Assembly (NCBI GenBank): GCA_031216915.1
Contig: CM062297.1
Location: 364,077,704 to 364,141,703 of the forward strand
Direction of reading: 5' to 3'
Length of the DNA stretch: 64,000 nt
Source of the DNA: Pictodentalium vernedei
Taxonomy: Eukaryota; Mollusca; Scaphopoda; Dentaliida; Dentaliidae
Each line of letters starts with the position of its first letter. The first letter of the stretch is position 1. This document shows positions 44,166-55,810 of this stretch, piece by piece. Position numbers and translations under genes: made by a program. The notes under the pieces were generated by a model, which worked only from the letters and a program-made list of their open reading frames with translations, searched no databases and was not told where the DNA came from.

Positions 44166-44762
44166 CATGACCCCACTCCCCTCCCCCACCGTTACCTTCA
44201 GCTTGCAGATGCTGCAGATACTATTATACACGACACACCTTCTGACTGTCCTTAACATTTGTAAAAAGTTTAACAATTGTAATGATTCGTTTCTGAGTTA
44301 TGGCTGAGACACGAATATTGATGATTTTCAGTGTGATCTTGAAATGTGACCTTGACCTTACAGACCTGGCTGTGGTGTGTGACACATCCACCCATTGTCC
44401 TTTATAATTGAGCGAAGTTAGATGATTGTAGCCCTAAAGTTTGGGAGTTATGCTTGAGACACGATTTGTGACCCTGAACATATGAAAGCCAATTGTGACC
44501 TTCACCTTGCAGATGCAGCAGAAACTATTATACGCGACACACCTTCTGACTGTCCTTAACATTTGTAAAAAGTTTAACAATTGTACTGATTTGTTTCTGA
44601 GTTATGGCTGAGACACGAATATTGACCGATTTTTAGTGTGACCTTGAAATGTGACCTTGACCTTGAAGGTACAAACCCAGCTATGATGTGTGACACATCC
44701 TCCCATGGTCCTTTTAATTGTGTGTGGTCCTAACCGTTTTCAAGTTATTGGCTCGGACAGAT

Positions 44763-44833
<71 letters not shown>

Positions 44834-44888
44834 CACACGCACACTTCAATCACTATATGCCACCCGACTTAAGTCGGGGGGCATAAAA
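44166..44888 (+). mobile_element. Tandem-core element M with (CA)n
   Basis: Two ~303-bp units ('cgacacaccttctgactgtc' near 44,230 and 44,533; 'gagttatggctgagacacg'). A (CA)n run of about 34 repeats (44,764-44,831) sits where other elements carry GACGG. The right end is CCACCCGACTTAAGTCGGGG + GGCATAAAAA. The left end was not defined. Confidence 0.7.
44764..44831. repeat. (CA)n microsatellite
   Basis: Uninterrupted ACAC run inside element M, preceded by GGACAGATGGA. Confidence 0.95.
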
Positions 44889-45040
44889 AGCTGGAATATT
44901 AGCAACATGGTATATATCATTCCTGAATGATATCAGAAGCCTAATTCATTGCCAACATAAGAAAATGGTACTTGCAAAAATTCATTTTAATAACTTGAAT
45001 TTTCACTTTTTGCCTGAAAAAATAATTCTGGACAGTTTAA

Positions 45041-45274
45041 CTCTTTACCTAACAATCAACCGCATCTGCCCCCATAATTTACAAATAAAGCAGTTAAAAA
45101 AATTAATTTCCCAAGATATTTTAACAAAACCATATCATGTGACCGCAGGAGCTAATCGAGCACGCTCATGTTCCAATGGTCTCATGATATGGTTTTGTTG
45201 AAATTTTTTGAAAAATTAAAAAAAAATAATATTTAAAATAATGAATTTTGATATCATCTGCATTGGGTAAAGGG
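45041..45274 (-). mobile_element. TTAA-type hairpin MITE, reversed
   Basis: TTAA at 45,037-45,040 and 45,275-45,278. The right end GCATTGGGTAAAGGG is the family's canonical left end inverted. The central arms are ACAAAACCATATCATGTGAC and CATGATATGGTTTTGTTG. Confidence 0.85.
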
Positions 45275-45373
45275 TTAATAAAAAAAATCAAATTCAAAAA
45301 GCTTGTTCCAATGAGGCTTCATAGGTTATTTTATGAGGCAAAATTTGAAAGAAATAATAAAATCTGAATGATG

Positions 45374-45640
45374 AATTCAACAGCCAGGATCACTTTTGGG
45401 TAGAGGAAGAAGTACCCTGAGAGAACCACCAAGCAGTAGCAAGTAACTGCCACACTCTTGTATCTTACTAACCAGGCATAAGTTGGATCAGCATTGGTTG
45501 AAGGCAAGTTTTCCATCAATGTGTTTTATGCTTTAGCACACAGCACCACCAGACTTCCAACTGGGCCAACATGTCTTGCCCAACAACACAATACATATGA
45601 AGAGGCCTTTCAGCATATACAGCTCCACTCAGGGTTACTG
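45374..45640 (-). mobile_element. Old SINE fragment
   Basis: Degenerate minus-strand body: 'gggtagaggaagaagtaccc', 'gagaaccaccaagcagtagc', 'tcagcattggttgaaggc', 'tgtcttgcccaa'. The head is unrecognisable. Confidence 0.55.
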
Positions 45641-45689
45641 CTTTTAGAAGCAGATAAATACACGATAAATATAAGATGGAAAGAGAAAA

Positions 45690-45975
45690 ATTATTTATTT
45701 ATTGGTGTTTAAGGTCACATATTTCTGCACAATGGCTAACCATGACCGTGACAGTTTTACGTGTGGAGGAAAAGGAGTACCCGGAGAGAACCACCGAGCA
45801 ACTGCGAGCAACTGTCAGCTCCCCAACATACCAACACCACACAAGCAGGGTTAGCATTGGTTGAAGACAGGTGCACCATCGACGTGCAGTATGCCTTAGT
45901 ACACAGCGTCACCGTGCCCCCACGTGGGCAATGGAGGTGAAGTGTCTTGCCCAAGGACACAATGCAGTTGCCGCA
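45690..45975 (-). mobile_element. SINE, tail class II, head lost
   Basis: Minus strand. TTATTTATTGGTGTTTAAGG, CACAATGGCTAACCATGACC, full body with 'gtgcaccatcgacgtgcag' and 'tgcccccacgtgggcaat'. It ends at 'gttgccgcag' just before the head, so it is 5'-truncated by about 65 bp. Confidence 0.85.
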
Positions 45976-46097
45976 GAAAATGAGAGACATGGTTAAGTTG
46001 CATTCTCACCTATTACAACCAGGCTCTGAAGGGAAGATATTAAAATCACTGATACTACTCTCAAAATTGACATTTTCTAGACATGTCACTTAGAAAT

Positions 46098-46329
46098 TTA
46101 TTTATTTATTGTTGCTTAATGCCACATCAGCAGCTAAGGCTATATCGTGGCGAGAAAACTACAGAAACAACAAGTATCAAGTGGGAATTAAAATTAACTC
46201 AATAAAATAAGAAATAATCACAACAATACTTAAAACCAAGAGCAGTCGAAACAGTAATGACTAAACTTATAAAATCAACCTGGTGACATTTAGACTTGTG
46301 GAGTCTACGCTAAAAGAATAAAAACACTT
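46098..46329 (-). other. LINE 3' UTR and tail
   Basis: On the plus strand the end reads TTATTTATTTATTGTTGC, TTAATGCCACATCAGCAGC, TAAGGCTATATCGTGGCG. SINE tails at 12,576, 33,836 and 58,566 align over these ~50 bases (TTAATGACACATT, CAGCCRRGGTCAYAT). This is the region a LINE reverse transcriptase would recognise. Confidence 0.75.
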
Positions 46330-49300
46330 TTAAAATTTATTAAAAAGGTTGATTTCTTTCAAAAATGAGATTATTTTATGCGGGCTTGTATGGTAAAATA
46401 AATCTCTTAGAGATTGTACTGTAAAATACTGCCCTCGGACAAGATTAAAATCTGTACAATGTAAAAGAATGTGTTCCAGTGACAACACCTGCCGACAAGG
46501 AACACACTCTGGTCGCATATTACCCTCTAACAGAAAGGAATGAGTAAGTCGTGTGTGACCAACATGACAACGTGTCAGAATAACATGATCTTTTCTACAA
46601 AGGTTACTGGTTGGGTAGTGATCAGAAATAGTGGGTCGAAAGCGATGGAGCTTGTTATTTGTCGCTCCATCCCACTCCGCCTGCCATATGGATTTGATGT
46701 AACTACTGATATGTGGTTTGAAGTCACTGAACGGAATCTTAAAATCAGTGAGAGGCTTGGATAAAGCCTGTTTTGCTGCACTGTCTGCTTTGGTGTTCCC
46801 AGCGATACCTACATGTCCGGGTAACCAGCAAAACACGATATCATATTGGTCAGACACAAGAGTTGATAACTTCTCACGAAGTTCCAAAATGAGAGAGTTC
46901 TTCAACTTGGGGTTGAGCAAAGCAAGCAAAGAGGAGAGTCAGAAAAAATAATCGACTTCTTTTCCTGTACATTTTCAATATGTTCGAGGGCGAGTTGTAA
47001 AGCTTTAACTTCAGCTGTGAAAATAGAACTTTGATTCGGTATTCTGACTGAAGTGACATGATCATCAGTGACAACAGCTGATGCTACTTTGTCACCATCT
47101 TTTGATCCGTCTGTATAGATCCTTGTATATGTACTATACTTGGACTTAATTTCCGCATATTTCTGCTTAAACTGCAGAGAATTTGTTTCAGACTTTTTAG
47201 TAGATGCTAGGTCCAAAATAACTGTTGGCTTTTTAAGATGCCAAGGAGGAGTTTGTAGTTCACGGTTCTCTTTTATTGTAACTGGTTCAATTTTAGCAGA
47301 CTCCATATGAGGTTTAATTCTAATTCCCAATGGAGGGATATGTTTCTGATGACGGTTAAAAAATTCAGTATTTTGAGGTTCTGAGACACAATTGTATGCA
47401 GGGTTGGACGGATTAGAAAGAAGTTTTGAAACATATTGGAGTGAAAGTTTAATTCTGCGCTTCTCGAGAGAAGGCTCCTCTGCCTCAACAAGCATCGAAT
47501 CTACCGGTGATGTTCTAAAAGCACCAAGGCTGATTCTTATGCCACTATCATGAATGGCATCAAGAGGTTTGAGATATGACTTTCTTGCTGAACCGTAAAC
47601 CACACAGCCGTAATCTAATTTTGATCTGACAAGTGATCTATACAGATGGAGTAATGTTTTTTGGTCAGCACCCCAATCAGTGCTACCAACTACCTTCAAA
47701 AGGTTCAGTGCCCTTTTACACTTTACTTTTAGTTGTTTTATATGAGAAGTGAAATTCAGTTTGCTGTCGAACAACAAACCCAAGAATTTCACTTCCTTAA
47801 CAACATTAATACGACTCCCGTCTATTTTCAATTCTGGATCAAGGTGGTGCTTCCGGAGCTTACAGAAATGAACACAATTAGTTTTCATTTTTGAGAATTT
47901 GAAGCCGTTTTCTGTAGCCCATTTCCGGATTCTATTCAAACACAGCTGAAGTTTGCGCTCTATAGCATTCATTTTTTTGCTGCTATAGCAGATTAAAAAG
48001 TCATCTACATACAATGACGAGTTAACCATATTTTCAATTGCATCAATAATACTATTGATTTTCACTGAGAAAAGGGTAACAGATAAAATACTTCCTTGAG
48101 GAACCCCCAATTCCTGCCCGTGAGGATCAGATAACGTTGACCCAACACGAACCTGAAATCGGCGGTCCCTCAAAAAGTTTTCAATAAAAAGAGGCATACG
48201 CCCCCTCAACCCCATGTTAAAAAGATCTTTTAAAATCCCATACGTCCACGTTGTGTCATATGCCTTTTCCAGGTCAAAGAAGATGGCGACCACATGTTCT
48301 TTTCTGGCAAAGGCATTTCTTATAAACGTTTCTAATCTAACCAAATGATCCACAGTACTTCTCTGGTTTCTGAAACCAAACTGAACATCTGCAAGCAGAT
48401 TGTTCGATTCCAGAAACCAGACAAGTCGATCATTGATCATCCTCTCCATGGTTTTACACAGACAACTTGTTAAGGCAATAGGCCTATAATTGCTTGGGTT
48501 GCTGTGATCTTTATCAGGCTTAGGAATAGGAATTATAGTAGCGTTTCGCCAGGAAGGTGGAAACTGGCCAGTCACCCAAATGTCATTAAAAATAGACAAC
48601 AAAAGTGCAAGTGAAGTTTGAGGCAGATGCTTTAAAAGTTGATAGTGTATTTGATCAGGTCCAGTGGCAGAATCCTTTGCTCTATGCAAAGAGTTACTTA
48701 ACTCTTCCATAGAGAAAGGTTCGTTGTAGTCCTCTAAGTTATTGGATGTAAATTTAATCTTTTGTTTTTCTTGTTGTTTTTTAAGTTTGAGGAACTCTGG
48801 GTTACTATTTTTAGACGACGAATGTTTAGAAAATGTAGAGGCCAACTTGTTTGAAATTTCCTGTTTTGATGTTATGAGTGTGTTGTTATCTTTTAGGTGT
48901 TGTACAGCTGATTTTGTTTCTTATCCTTTAATTTTTTTAATCATTTTCCAAATTTTAGTGATGGGGGTGTTTTGATTTAGTTTCGAAACGTAAGTTTCCC
49001 ATGAACTTTTCTATTTATGTTTTAAAAGTCGTCTTGTTTTTGCCCGATTTATACGTAATCTATCCAAATTTTGTGTAGTTGGTGACTTATTAAATTCCCT
49101 CTCAAATTTCTTGCGATCTTTTATAGCCTGTTTGCACTCAGTATCAAACCATGGTTTAGTGAAACGTTTTGGATTTGCCGAGGTTTTAGGAATGACTTGG
49201 CTTGCAATATCAATCAACTCTGTGGTGAAGTGTTCAATCTGGTCAGTACTGTCCTGAAATTTCTCCCGTGTGAGGCGTTCAGAACAAAGCGATGAGAAAG

Positions 49301-50036
49301 TGTCCCAGTCAGCCTTTTTAAAGTTCCACTGGGGCACCCTCTCATCATCCGCCGGAACTACACTCTCCAACACAATCGGAAAGTGGTCACTCCCGCACAA
49401 GTCATCTTCTGCCTTCCATGAAAAATCAAGGAAGACAGAAGGGCATGCAATTGTTAAATCAATTGAAGTGTGAGAACCAGATGCGGGGTGCAGGTAAGTA
49501 TCTGACCCATCATTGAACAAGCACAAGTCATATTTTGTAATGAACTCTTCTACAGTTTTACCTTTTGCATCTTCTTGACTGCAGGAATTACCCCAGAGGG
49601 GGCTATGAGCGTTAAAATCACCCAACAAAATGTATGGAGTTGGGAGTTGTTGGACCAGCAGCTCAAGGTCATTCAGTTGTAAGGCTTTACTTGGTGAAAC
49701 GTAAATAGAACAAAGTGTAACTGTTTTGTCCAAAGTTAGGCGTACCGCTACAGCCTGTATATTTGATTGCAAAGATACAGGACTGTGAATAATGTCGTTT
49801 CTAACCAGGACAGACGTTCCTCGAATATGAAGATCATTATCATCAACCCAGGCATTATACGATGTATAATGCTTAAAAGCTGAATGATCTTGAGCCTCGG
49901 GTTTCTTTAAAAGAGTTTCCTGCAGGCAAAAGGCTGCAGGTTTATATTTTTGGCTTAACAGGCCCAGCTCATTAAAATTCGCTTTAAAACCTCGACAATT
50001 CCACTGTATAATGTTGTATTTAGAAGTATTATCCAT
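46330..50036 (-). pseudogene. LINE ORF2: endonuclease, reverse transcriptase, RNase H (broken)
   Basis: The likely start is the ATG at 50,036, inside the last codons of ORF1 (ATGGATAA overlap). The 3,707-nt span is about 1,235 codons. Endonuclease (50,036-49,011): QWNCRG, LQET, LLGDFNAHS and SDHFP, the apurinic-like nuclease motifs. Reverse transcriptase (about 48,845-47,600): NYRPIALTS, FFDLEKAYDT, GVPQGSILS and the catalytic YVDD. RNase H (about 47,120-46,780): YTDGSK, AEVKAL, SDS and LPGHVGIAGNTKAD. C-terminal CVPCRQVLSLEHILLHC is a cysteine/histidine motif. Defects: in-frame TAG at 49,013-49,011, in-frame TAA at 48,923-48,921, and a one-base frameshift near 46,931-46,942 inside RNase H. 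All catalytic motifs I can see are intact. Confidence 0.9.
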
Positions 50037-51472
50037 GTTTGGGTGGAGATTTTGCTGGTGGACGTATGGGAGATATAGCCCCCATATTCTTTTTTGGTGA
50101 TGCTTTACGTGGGGATCTATTCTGAGAGGAGGTAGAGCGTAAGTGCTCGAATGTTTCGTCGATGCACTCACCAACTTCCATGTCTTCAAGACCCTCAAAC
50201 CTGTTGCGGGTGATTGGGTCATGAAGAGCTTTAGGCAATCTCTCTGATACATGTTTTGCTTCTTCTTGCTTGTTGCTTTTTGATTATCTCTTGATTTCTT
50301 CTCTGACTCTGACTAAGAGGTTTGGGTTCTGGTTTTGATTTTGTTTTATTGTCATTTTTCTGTTGCGATTTTGCTTCATTGGCTTTTTTCTCTTCCGTTT
50401 TAGTTTCATCTTGTTCTTTCTTCTGATTTGTTTTAGGTTTTTCTTCCATTATTGTACGTGTGGCTGGTGGTGTCTGAGTTGACTTTGGTTCTACTTGATC
50501 ACTGTGATCTATTGTAAAGGCTCGAAGCAATGATGGCATTGTGCCTTTGAGCCATGTAAATTCTGTCTGGCATTCTGCAGATTTTGTTGGTTTTTGCTTA
50601 TGAACTACTGTGGCATATGATGGTACTGATGTATTCATGCCAGGCATTGACGCAACAATCTCTCTGGCCTCTTGGAAACTAATTTGTTTTTCGCATTTTA
50701 TTTGTTGAATTTTTTTTTCTTTTTTCCAGACAGGGCAATCTTTGGAAGATGATATGTGATTGCCCTGACAGTTGACACACTTGATTGGGTTGTTGCATGG
50801 CTCTTGATGTTGTTGGCCGCATCGGAAACATATCATTTGTCCTCTGCAATTATTTTGACTGTGTCCATACTTCTGACACTTGAAGCATCGAAGTGGATTT
50901 GGAATATACAAATCCACTTTGATGTTCATGTAACCCACTTTAATAGCTTTTGGTGGGTGTGCAGAGTTGAATGTTAAAATATATGTATTGGTTTGTATTA
51001 CGTTTCCATCTCTTTTGATTGATATTCGTTTGACATTGTCAACACCCTGTGAATTCAGCTCTTTCTGTATTTCAAGTTCATCAATGCCAGACAGTTCCCT
51101 TGTTCTTAAAATGCCTTTGCAGCTATTGAGAGTCTTATGAGCAAAGGCGTTGACTTCTAGATCCACCAGTTTATCTGTTTTGAGGAAATTGATGGCCTGC
51201 ATTTCTCTTTTACATTCAATTAATACTCCACCAGATCTTAGTTTTTTGACACTTTTTACACTCCCAGCAATTCCTGTAATGGCTTTTTCCAGTGCAAAAG
51301 GGTTGATATCTGTAGCCCTTTTACCATCGTTTGCCGCATAAATAATAATAAATTTTGGCCAGTTGTTTATGTTAGCTGGTACCGTTTCATGATCTGAGTC
51401 AGAGTCAGAGTCAGAGTTAGATAAATATATCTCGTGCCCTCGTTTTTGTTTTTTTTGGGGTATGCTTGCCAT
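50029..51472 (-). pseudogene. LINE ORF1: RNA-binding CCHC protein (one frameshift)
   Basis: The start is the ATG at 51,472. The N-terminus has a serine/aspartate run (residues ~18-28). Residues ~38-190 fit an RRM-like fold by composition only. Three zinc knuckles follow at ~196-246: CFKCQKYGHSQNNC, CFRCGQQHQEPC and CVNCQGNHISSSKDC. A lysine/glutamate-rich tail comes next. The frame ends at 50,231, but the next frame continues without a stop to 50,029 with a serine/arginine/proline-rich tail (RSPRKASPKK, SPIRPPAKSPP). One extra base in the T-run at 50,254-50,257 (A-run on the coding strand) explains the break. ORF1 of I-group LINEs binds the element's RNA as a nucleocapsid-like partner of ORF2. 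Confidence 0.85.
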
Positions 51473-52276
51473 GGTTATTTTGATAATCGTTCACTGCCTC
51501 GGCTCCCACCCACCACGGAGTCCAACAAGGGGTAGGGTTACTGCCATGCAGTGAACCCATCGGGTTGCCGGTATTCCCACATACCTGGTATGAGGCAGTA
51601 TACTCAGTCAGTGTTGATGCCAAGGCATACCACTGACTGATTGGCCCATGTGTGGAAGTGCCAGGTCTTCAGATGAGGGTCATCCAATCAGTCACTGTAT
51701 AAAACACTGTAATAAAGGTTGCCATGCATAACCGAAACAGACAGCGCAGCAAAACTAAGTAGTTGTTAAAATATAAAGTGTTTAAAAACAATACACAATG
51801 GCAATTATGTTAGGTGATTAAAAGAAATGACTGACTGAATGACCACCAAATGCCCCCCGACGTGACACCCAGTACTTTTTGGGGTGGGGGCTCCCGATTG
51901 ACCAGAACGGACCATCCGACCATCCTTCTACTCCCGAAATTGGGGCCAAAGCAGTGTGTTGGACATTATCTCCGAAATGGAGACCAGGGCTCCATCCCGG
52001 AGACTGCCCTAACCGGGGCCCGAGTCCTCAACTGCCAGGATTCCTTCTTCCGTGGCCTTCGGAATGCACCTCACGGGAGAACAAGGTGCCTGCCAGATGG
52101 TATTAGCAGGGTTGATCATTTTGGTCCGGGGCTGCGTATTTGTGTATTTCGCAGCGAACCAACTCAATTGAGCAAACCTGCCAATTAGAAATTAGCAAAC
52201 CTGCTCAATTGAGCAGGCCGTCCTCTATCCGCCACCTGAGGACCCGCCTAGCAGGGGATGATCAAACCCCCCCTAG
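51473..52276 (-). promoter_or_regulatory. LINE 5' UTR, presumed internal promoter
   Basis: About 800 bp, GC-richer than its surroundings, between the ORF1 start and the target duplication. It contains the 14-bp palindrome TGCTCAATTGAGCA (52,202-52,215) and a related CTCAATTGAG near 52,164. LINEs of this kind carry promoters here, but I see no specific core-promoter element. Confidence 0.5.
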
Positions 52277-52289
52277 GTCACTTAGAAAT

Positions 52290-52805
52290 AGTATTATTGA
52301 CATTTGATGCATAACTGTGGCCTTTACCTTGAGGTGTGGAAGGTAAATTTGATGTGTTGCACATCAACAACTAGTGATATACATGAGTAAGTTTCATCTA
52401 CTTTTTTCAATAAGTAAAGAACTTATGATTTGGACAGGGAAATGTCACTAAGAAAGGTATTATTAGCATTTCACACTGAACTGTGGCCTTGACCCGGGAT
52501 ATAGAATGTAAATCTGGTGCCTGACACATCATCTACTGATGATATATATTTGTGTAAGAAATTTCATCAATTTATGTCAAGTGGAAAAGTAATGGTCCAA
52601 CAAAAATTGTCACCAAGAAATGGCATTGTTAACATTTGACATCTGTGATCATTACCTTCAAGTATGGAAAGTAACTGTGTTATGTGACACACTAAGACAG
52701 TGTAAGAAATTTCAGCAAGATGTGTCAAGTTGTAAGGAAATTAAGGTCTGGACAAACTAAATGTTGATGATTGAGGGCAGTGATGTATTGTTGTGACCTT
52801 TAATT
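52290..52805 (+). repeat. Family H tandem core, left part
   Basis: Units of about 160-170 bp: 'gtcactaagaaaggtatt', 'aacatttgacatctgtg', 'actgatgatatatat', 'aagaaatttcatcaa'. The LINE target site lies in this unit. The array resumes at 53,575 after insert N. Confidence 0.65.
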
Positions 52806-53574
52806 ATACCCCCCGCAATGAATTGGGGGGGGGGGGGAGGGGGGGGGATACTGGAATCATCTTGTCCATCCATAGGTTCATCCATCTGTCCATCCATAGA
52901 CATAATTTTGTCTGATTTTCTCGGACGCTTATGGACCATTCTCATCGAAATTTGGTATGAATGTTCACCACTGTGGGAACCTGTGCACCTGTGATTATAG
53001 TTCCTGTCGGACTATTTTTGCCAGAGTAATGACCCTTTTCACATGTCTTAGAATGCTAGAATTTTGTCTGGAAATTTTCTCAGATGTTTATAGGTCAATT
53101 CGTTTGAAACTTGGTATGGATACCACGGGAACCTGTGCACCTGTGATTATAGTTTTGATCAGACTTTTTTTGCCAGAGTTGTGCTCCTTTTCGTCTTAGA
53201 ATTATTAATTGTGTCCGGAGATTTTCTCAAATGTTTATAGGTTGATTCCTTTGAAACCTGGTATGGATGTTCACTACCATGGTAACCTGCATGCCAGTGA
53301 TCATGGTTTTGATTGGAAATTTTTGTCGTCAGTTATTCCCCTTTTTGTCTTAGAATGCCTTAATTTTGTCTGGAGATTTTCTCGGATGTTTATGGGTTGA
53401 AACTTGGTATGGATGTTCACTGACATGGGAACAGGTGCACCTGTGATTATAGTTTTGATTGGACTTTTTTTTATCTGAGTTGTGCCCCTCTTCATCTTAG
53501 AATAATCATGGCAGTGGGTGGGGGCAGGGGGTGGGGGGAGTTGGGTGGTATGGACAGTCACACCTCTAGTTGTC
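52806..53574 (-). mobile_element. Tandem-core element N, reversed, nested in H
   Basis: The terminal hairpin is on the left: TATACCCCCCGCAATGAATT then two G-runs (52,826-52,849) and 'atcttgtccatccatagg' / 'catccatctgtccatcc', i.e. the GGATGGACAGATGG block reversed. Four diverged ~150-165-bp monomers follow ('ttctcggatgtttatgg', 'gaaacttggtatggatgttc', 'cacctgtgattatagtt'). Confidence 0.7.
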
Positions 53575-53895
53575 CTTGGAGAATGAGAGGTAAAATTGAT
53601 GTGTGATGCATTGACAACTAATTATATATGTGTGCAGAATGTTTTATCCAATTATGTTAAGAAGTAAAGAATTATGGTCTGGTCAGTTGAATGTCACTAA
53701 GAAAGGAATTTTCAAATTGTGGCCTTAACCTTAGGATGGAGAATATAAATGTCTTGTGTGATGCACTGTCTACTGATGATATATATGTGTACAAAGTTTC
53801 ATCAAATTATGTCATGTAGTGAAGTTATGGTCCGAATGAAGAAATGTCAGTCAGAAATGACATTATTAACATTTGACGCATAACTGTGACCTTGA
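53575..53895 (+). repeat. Family H tandem core, right part
   Basis: It continues the H array with 'aattgatgtgtgatgcattg', 'actaagaaaggaatt', 'atgtactgatgatatatatg'-type phrases and 'attattaacatttgacgca'. It ends at a SINE tail. Confidence 0.65.
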
Positions 53896-54107
53896 TTTAT
53901 TTATTTATTGGTGTTTAAGGTCACAAACTTCTGCACAATGGCTAATCAAGACCACAACATGGAGATAAAATCAAGGTCAGTCAATCGTTTATGCCATGTA
54001 GCCTATTTTAGAGGACTTGCACACCAAGCAGTAGCGACTGGGTTTCTATTTTACCAGTGAAACAGAGCTTCTTTACCACAGTAAACAAGCACTGCTTCAC
54101 TTCCCAA
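53896..54107 (-). mobile_element. Second SINE-like family, tail class II, uninterrupted copy
   Basis: TTATTTATTGGTGTTTAAGG, CACAATGGCTAATCAAGACC, 'aacatggagataaaatcaag', 'gactgggtttctattttacc', 'cagtaaacaagcactgcttc'. It provides the empty-site comparison for the MITE at 37,979. Confidence 0.7.
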
Positions 54108-54716
54108 CCTTGTTATTAGAGAAATTTGCCCTTGATGCTGGTCAATTTTGAAGAAAAATTCTATATTCATGTCATTTTTGGCCAGTGGGGATTAAAGTTG
54201 AAAGATCTGAGTGGTGATTGTGGTGTATCATATGCTGTAAATGTGTGGAAAATTTGAGCTAAATAACTGTAAACAATTTTGAGACATTAGAAAAATGGTG
54301 AAATTTTGAAGGTTTTGGCAGAATATTTTGAAAACACGCGTTTTCACAGATATGACGATACTGCATTTCACTAGATTTTATGACATTACATAAGTGTGCC
54401 AAATTTGGTCAAAATCGTACAGCTTGTTTTCGAGCAGTTCAACAGACAAAATTCAGGGAGGAAAAAAAAAAATAAAACTAGAGAATTGTAATTTGTTGGA
54501 CAAATTACAGGCTTTTCCAACTTTTTAATGTGAAAAGGCAAACTGTATTGTACACAAAACTATCGATCAGTTTTGAAAACAGAAAATTTAGTGGAAATCA
54601 AAATTTTTGTGATGCTACTAGTTTTTATGCAGCCAAAACAGATATTTGAGATACAGCAGGACACCAAAACATTTAACACAAAATTTGCTTTTCAATAATT
54701 ACAGAATATTTTCATA

Positions 54717-54905
54717 TTTATTTATTGGTGCTTAAGGTCACATATTTCTGCACAATGGATAATCATGACCACAACAGTTTTACGGGTGGAGGAAGCCGGA
54801 GTACCCGGAGAGAACCACCGAGCAACGGCGAGCAACTGTCAGCTCCCCAACATACTAATTCCACACAAGCAGGGTTAGCATTGGTTGAAGACAGGTGCAC
54901 CATCG
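54717..54905 (-). mobile_element. 5'-truncated SINE, 14-bp target duplication
   Basis: AGAATATTTTCATA at 54,703-54,716 and 54,906-54,919. Tail class II is at the left and the body stops at 'gtgcaccatcg'. Copy 2 of the duplication (near 62,623) has the unoccupied site. Confidence 0.95.
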
Positions 54906-55272
54906 AGAATATTTTCATAGAAAGCAAAACAAGCGATGTCCTTTGTGCTTTGTAAAAAATTAGTACATATGAATTATGGGCGTATGGGCTGGGGTTTCAT
55001 GAAGGACTGTGCCCCAACCCACCCCTGAGTCAGGAAGGAGCCATTTTTTCGGCCAGTATGCCAGAAAATTGCGGACAATTTAGTTGCCAGAAATGACCAC
55101 AAAACATTTTGGTTTTCCACACAAAATGTTGTTTTCCTATCTCATCACTTAGAAGTTGCAAGTAAATTGACCATTATACTGTACAAGTTGATTCAGTGGA
55201 ACCGTATCCACGTTAATATTATTCATTTACAATCACACAAGTACACATAAAAAGATCTTTTACTGCATATTA

Positions 55273-55401
55273 TACGAGCACGGTGGCTCAGAAGGTAGAG
55301 ATGATTGTTGCAATCCAAGAAGTCCTCGGTTCGAATCCTGCCTGTGGCAACCACATTGTGTCCTTGAGCAAGACAGTTCATCCCAATTTGATTTCCCACG
55401 T

Positions 55402-55435
<34 letters not shown>

Positions 55436-55810
55436 GGGGGGGGGGCAGGGGGGGGGACATGATGACGATGTGTACTAAGGGTACTTTGAGGGTGCACTTG
55501 TCTTCAACCAATGCTAACCCTGCTTTTGTGAGTTAGGTTAGTATGTTGGGGAGTCTGAGTCGCTTGCCATTGCTCGGTGGTTCTCTCCAGGTACTCAATG
55601 GGAGGGAGACCCCCCTCCCTCCCATACCCACATTTGGCATTTCCTCCTGAGATTCAACTTTTTCGGGCTAAAAGGGTTCATCACCTCCCCCCTGAAAAGT
55701 AGCCCTGTACGCTTATGCAATGAATACCTGGACTTGAATAAAGACCTATATTATGGTCATGATATAGCTGTAGATGCTGAAAGTGACCTTAAATACCAAT
55801 AATTAACTTA
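55273..55810 (+). mobile_element. SINE, head alpha, with internal insertion and G-run
   Basis: Head GAGCACGGTGGCTCAGAAGG (box A) and GGTTCGAATCC (box B). The body carries an expanded, twice-interrupted G-run (about 55,403-55,457). After 'ctctccaggtactc' about 150 bp of other sequence intervenes ('aatgggagggagacc' to 'atggacttgaataaag'-like). The tail then resumes ('ggtcatgatatagctg', 'gaccttaaataccaataat'). The same composite is in copy 2, so it predates the duplication. Confidence 0.75.

Larger units (their letters stand above)
46098..52276 (-). mobile_element. Full-length non-LTR retrotransposon (I/Nimb-like LINE)
   Basis: A 6,179-bp insert with an exact 13-bp target duplication, GTCACTTAGAAAT (46,085-46,097 and 52,277-52,289). 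It landed in a family H repeat that continues on the right. Order on the minus strand: ~800-bp 5' UTR, ORF1 with zinc knuckles, ORF2 (endonuclease, reverse transcriptase, RNase H), ~230-bp 3' UTR ending in AATAAATAAATAAA. An RNase H domain plus a CCHC ORF1 places it in the I group, and Nimb is my best guess. The 3' tail resembles SINE tail class I. ORF1 carries one frameshift. ORF2 carries two stops and one frameshift, so this copy is inactive. Confidence 0.95.

Noticed and set aside
44690-44930. Poly-(TH) open frames
   Set aside because: Translation of the (CA)n microsatellite in element M.
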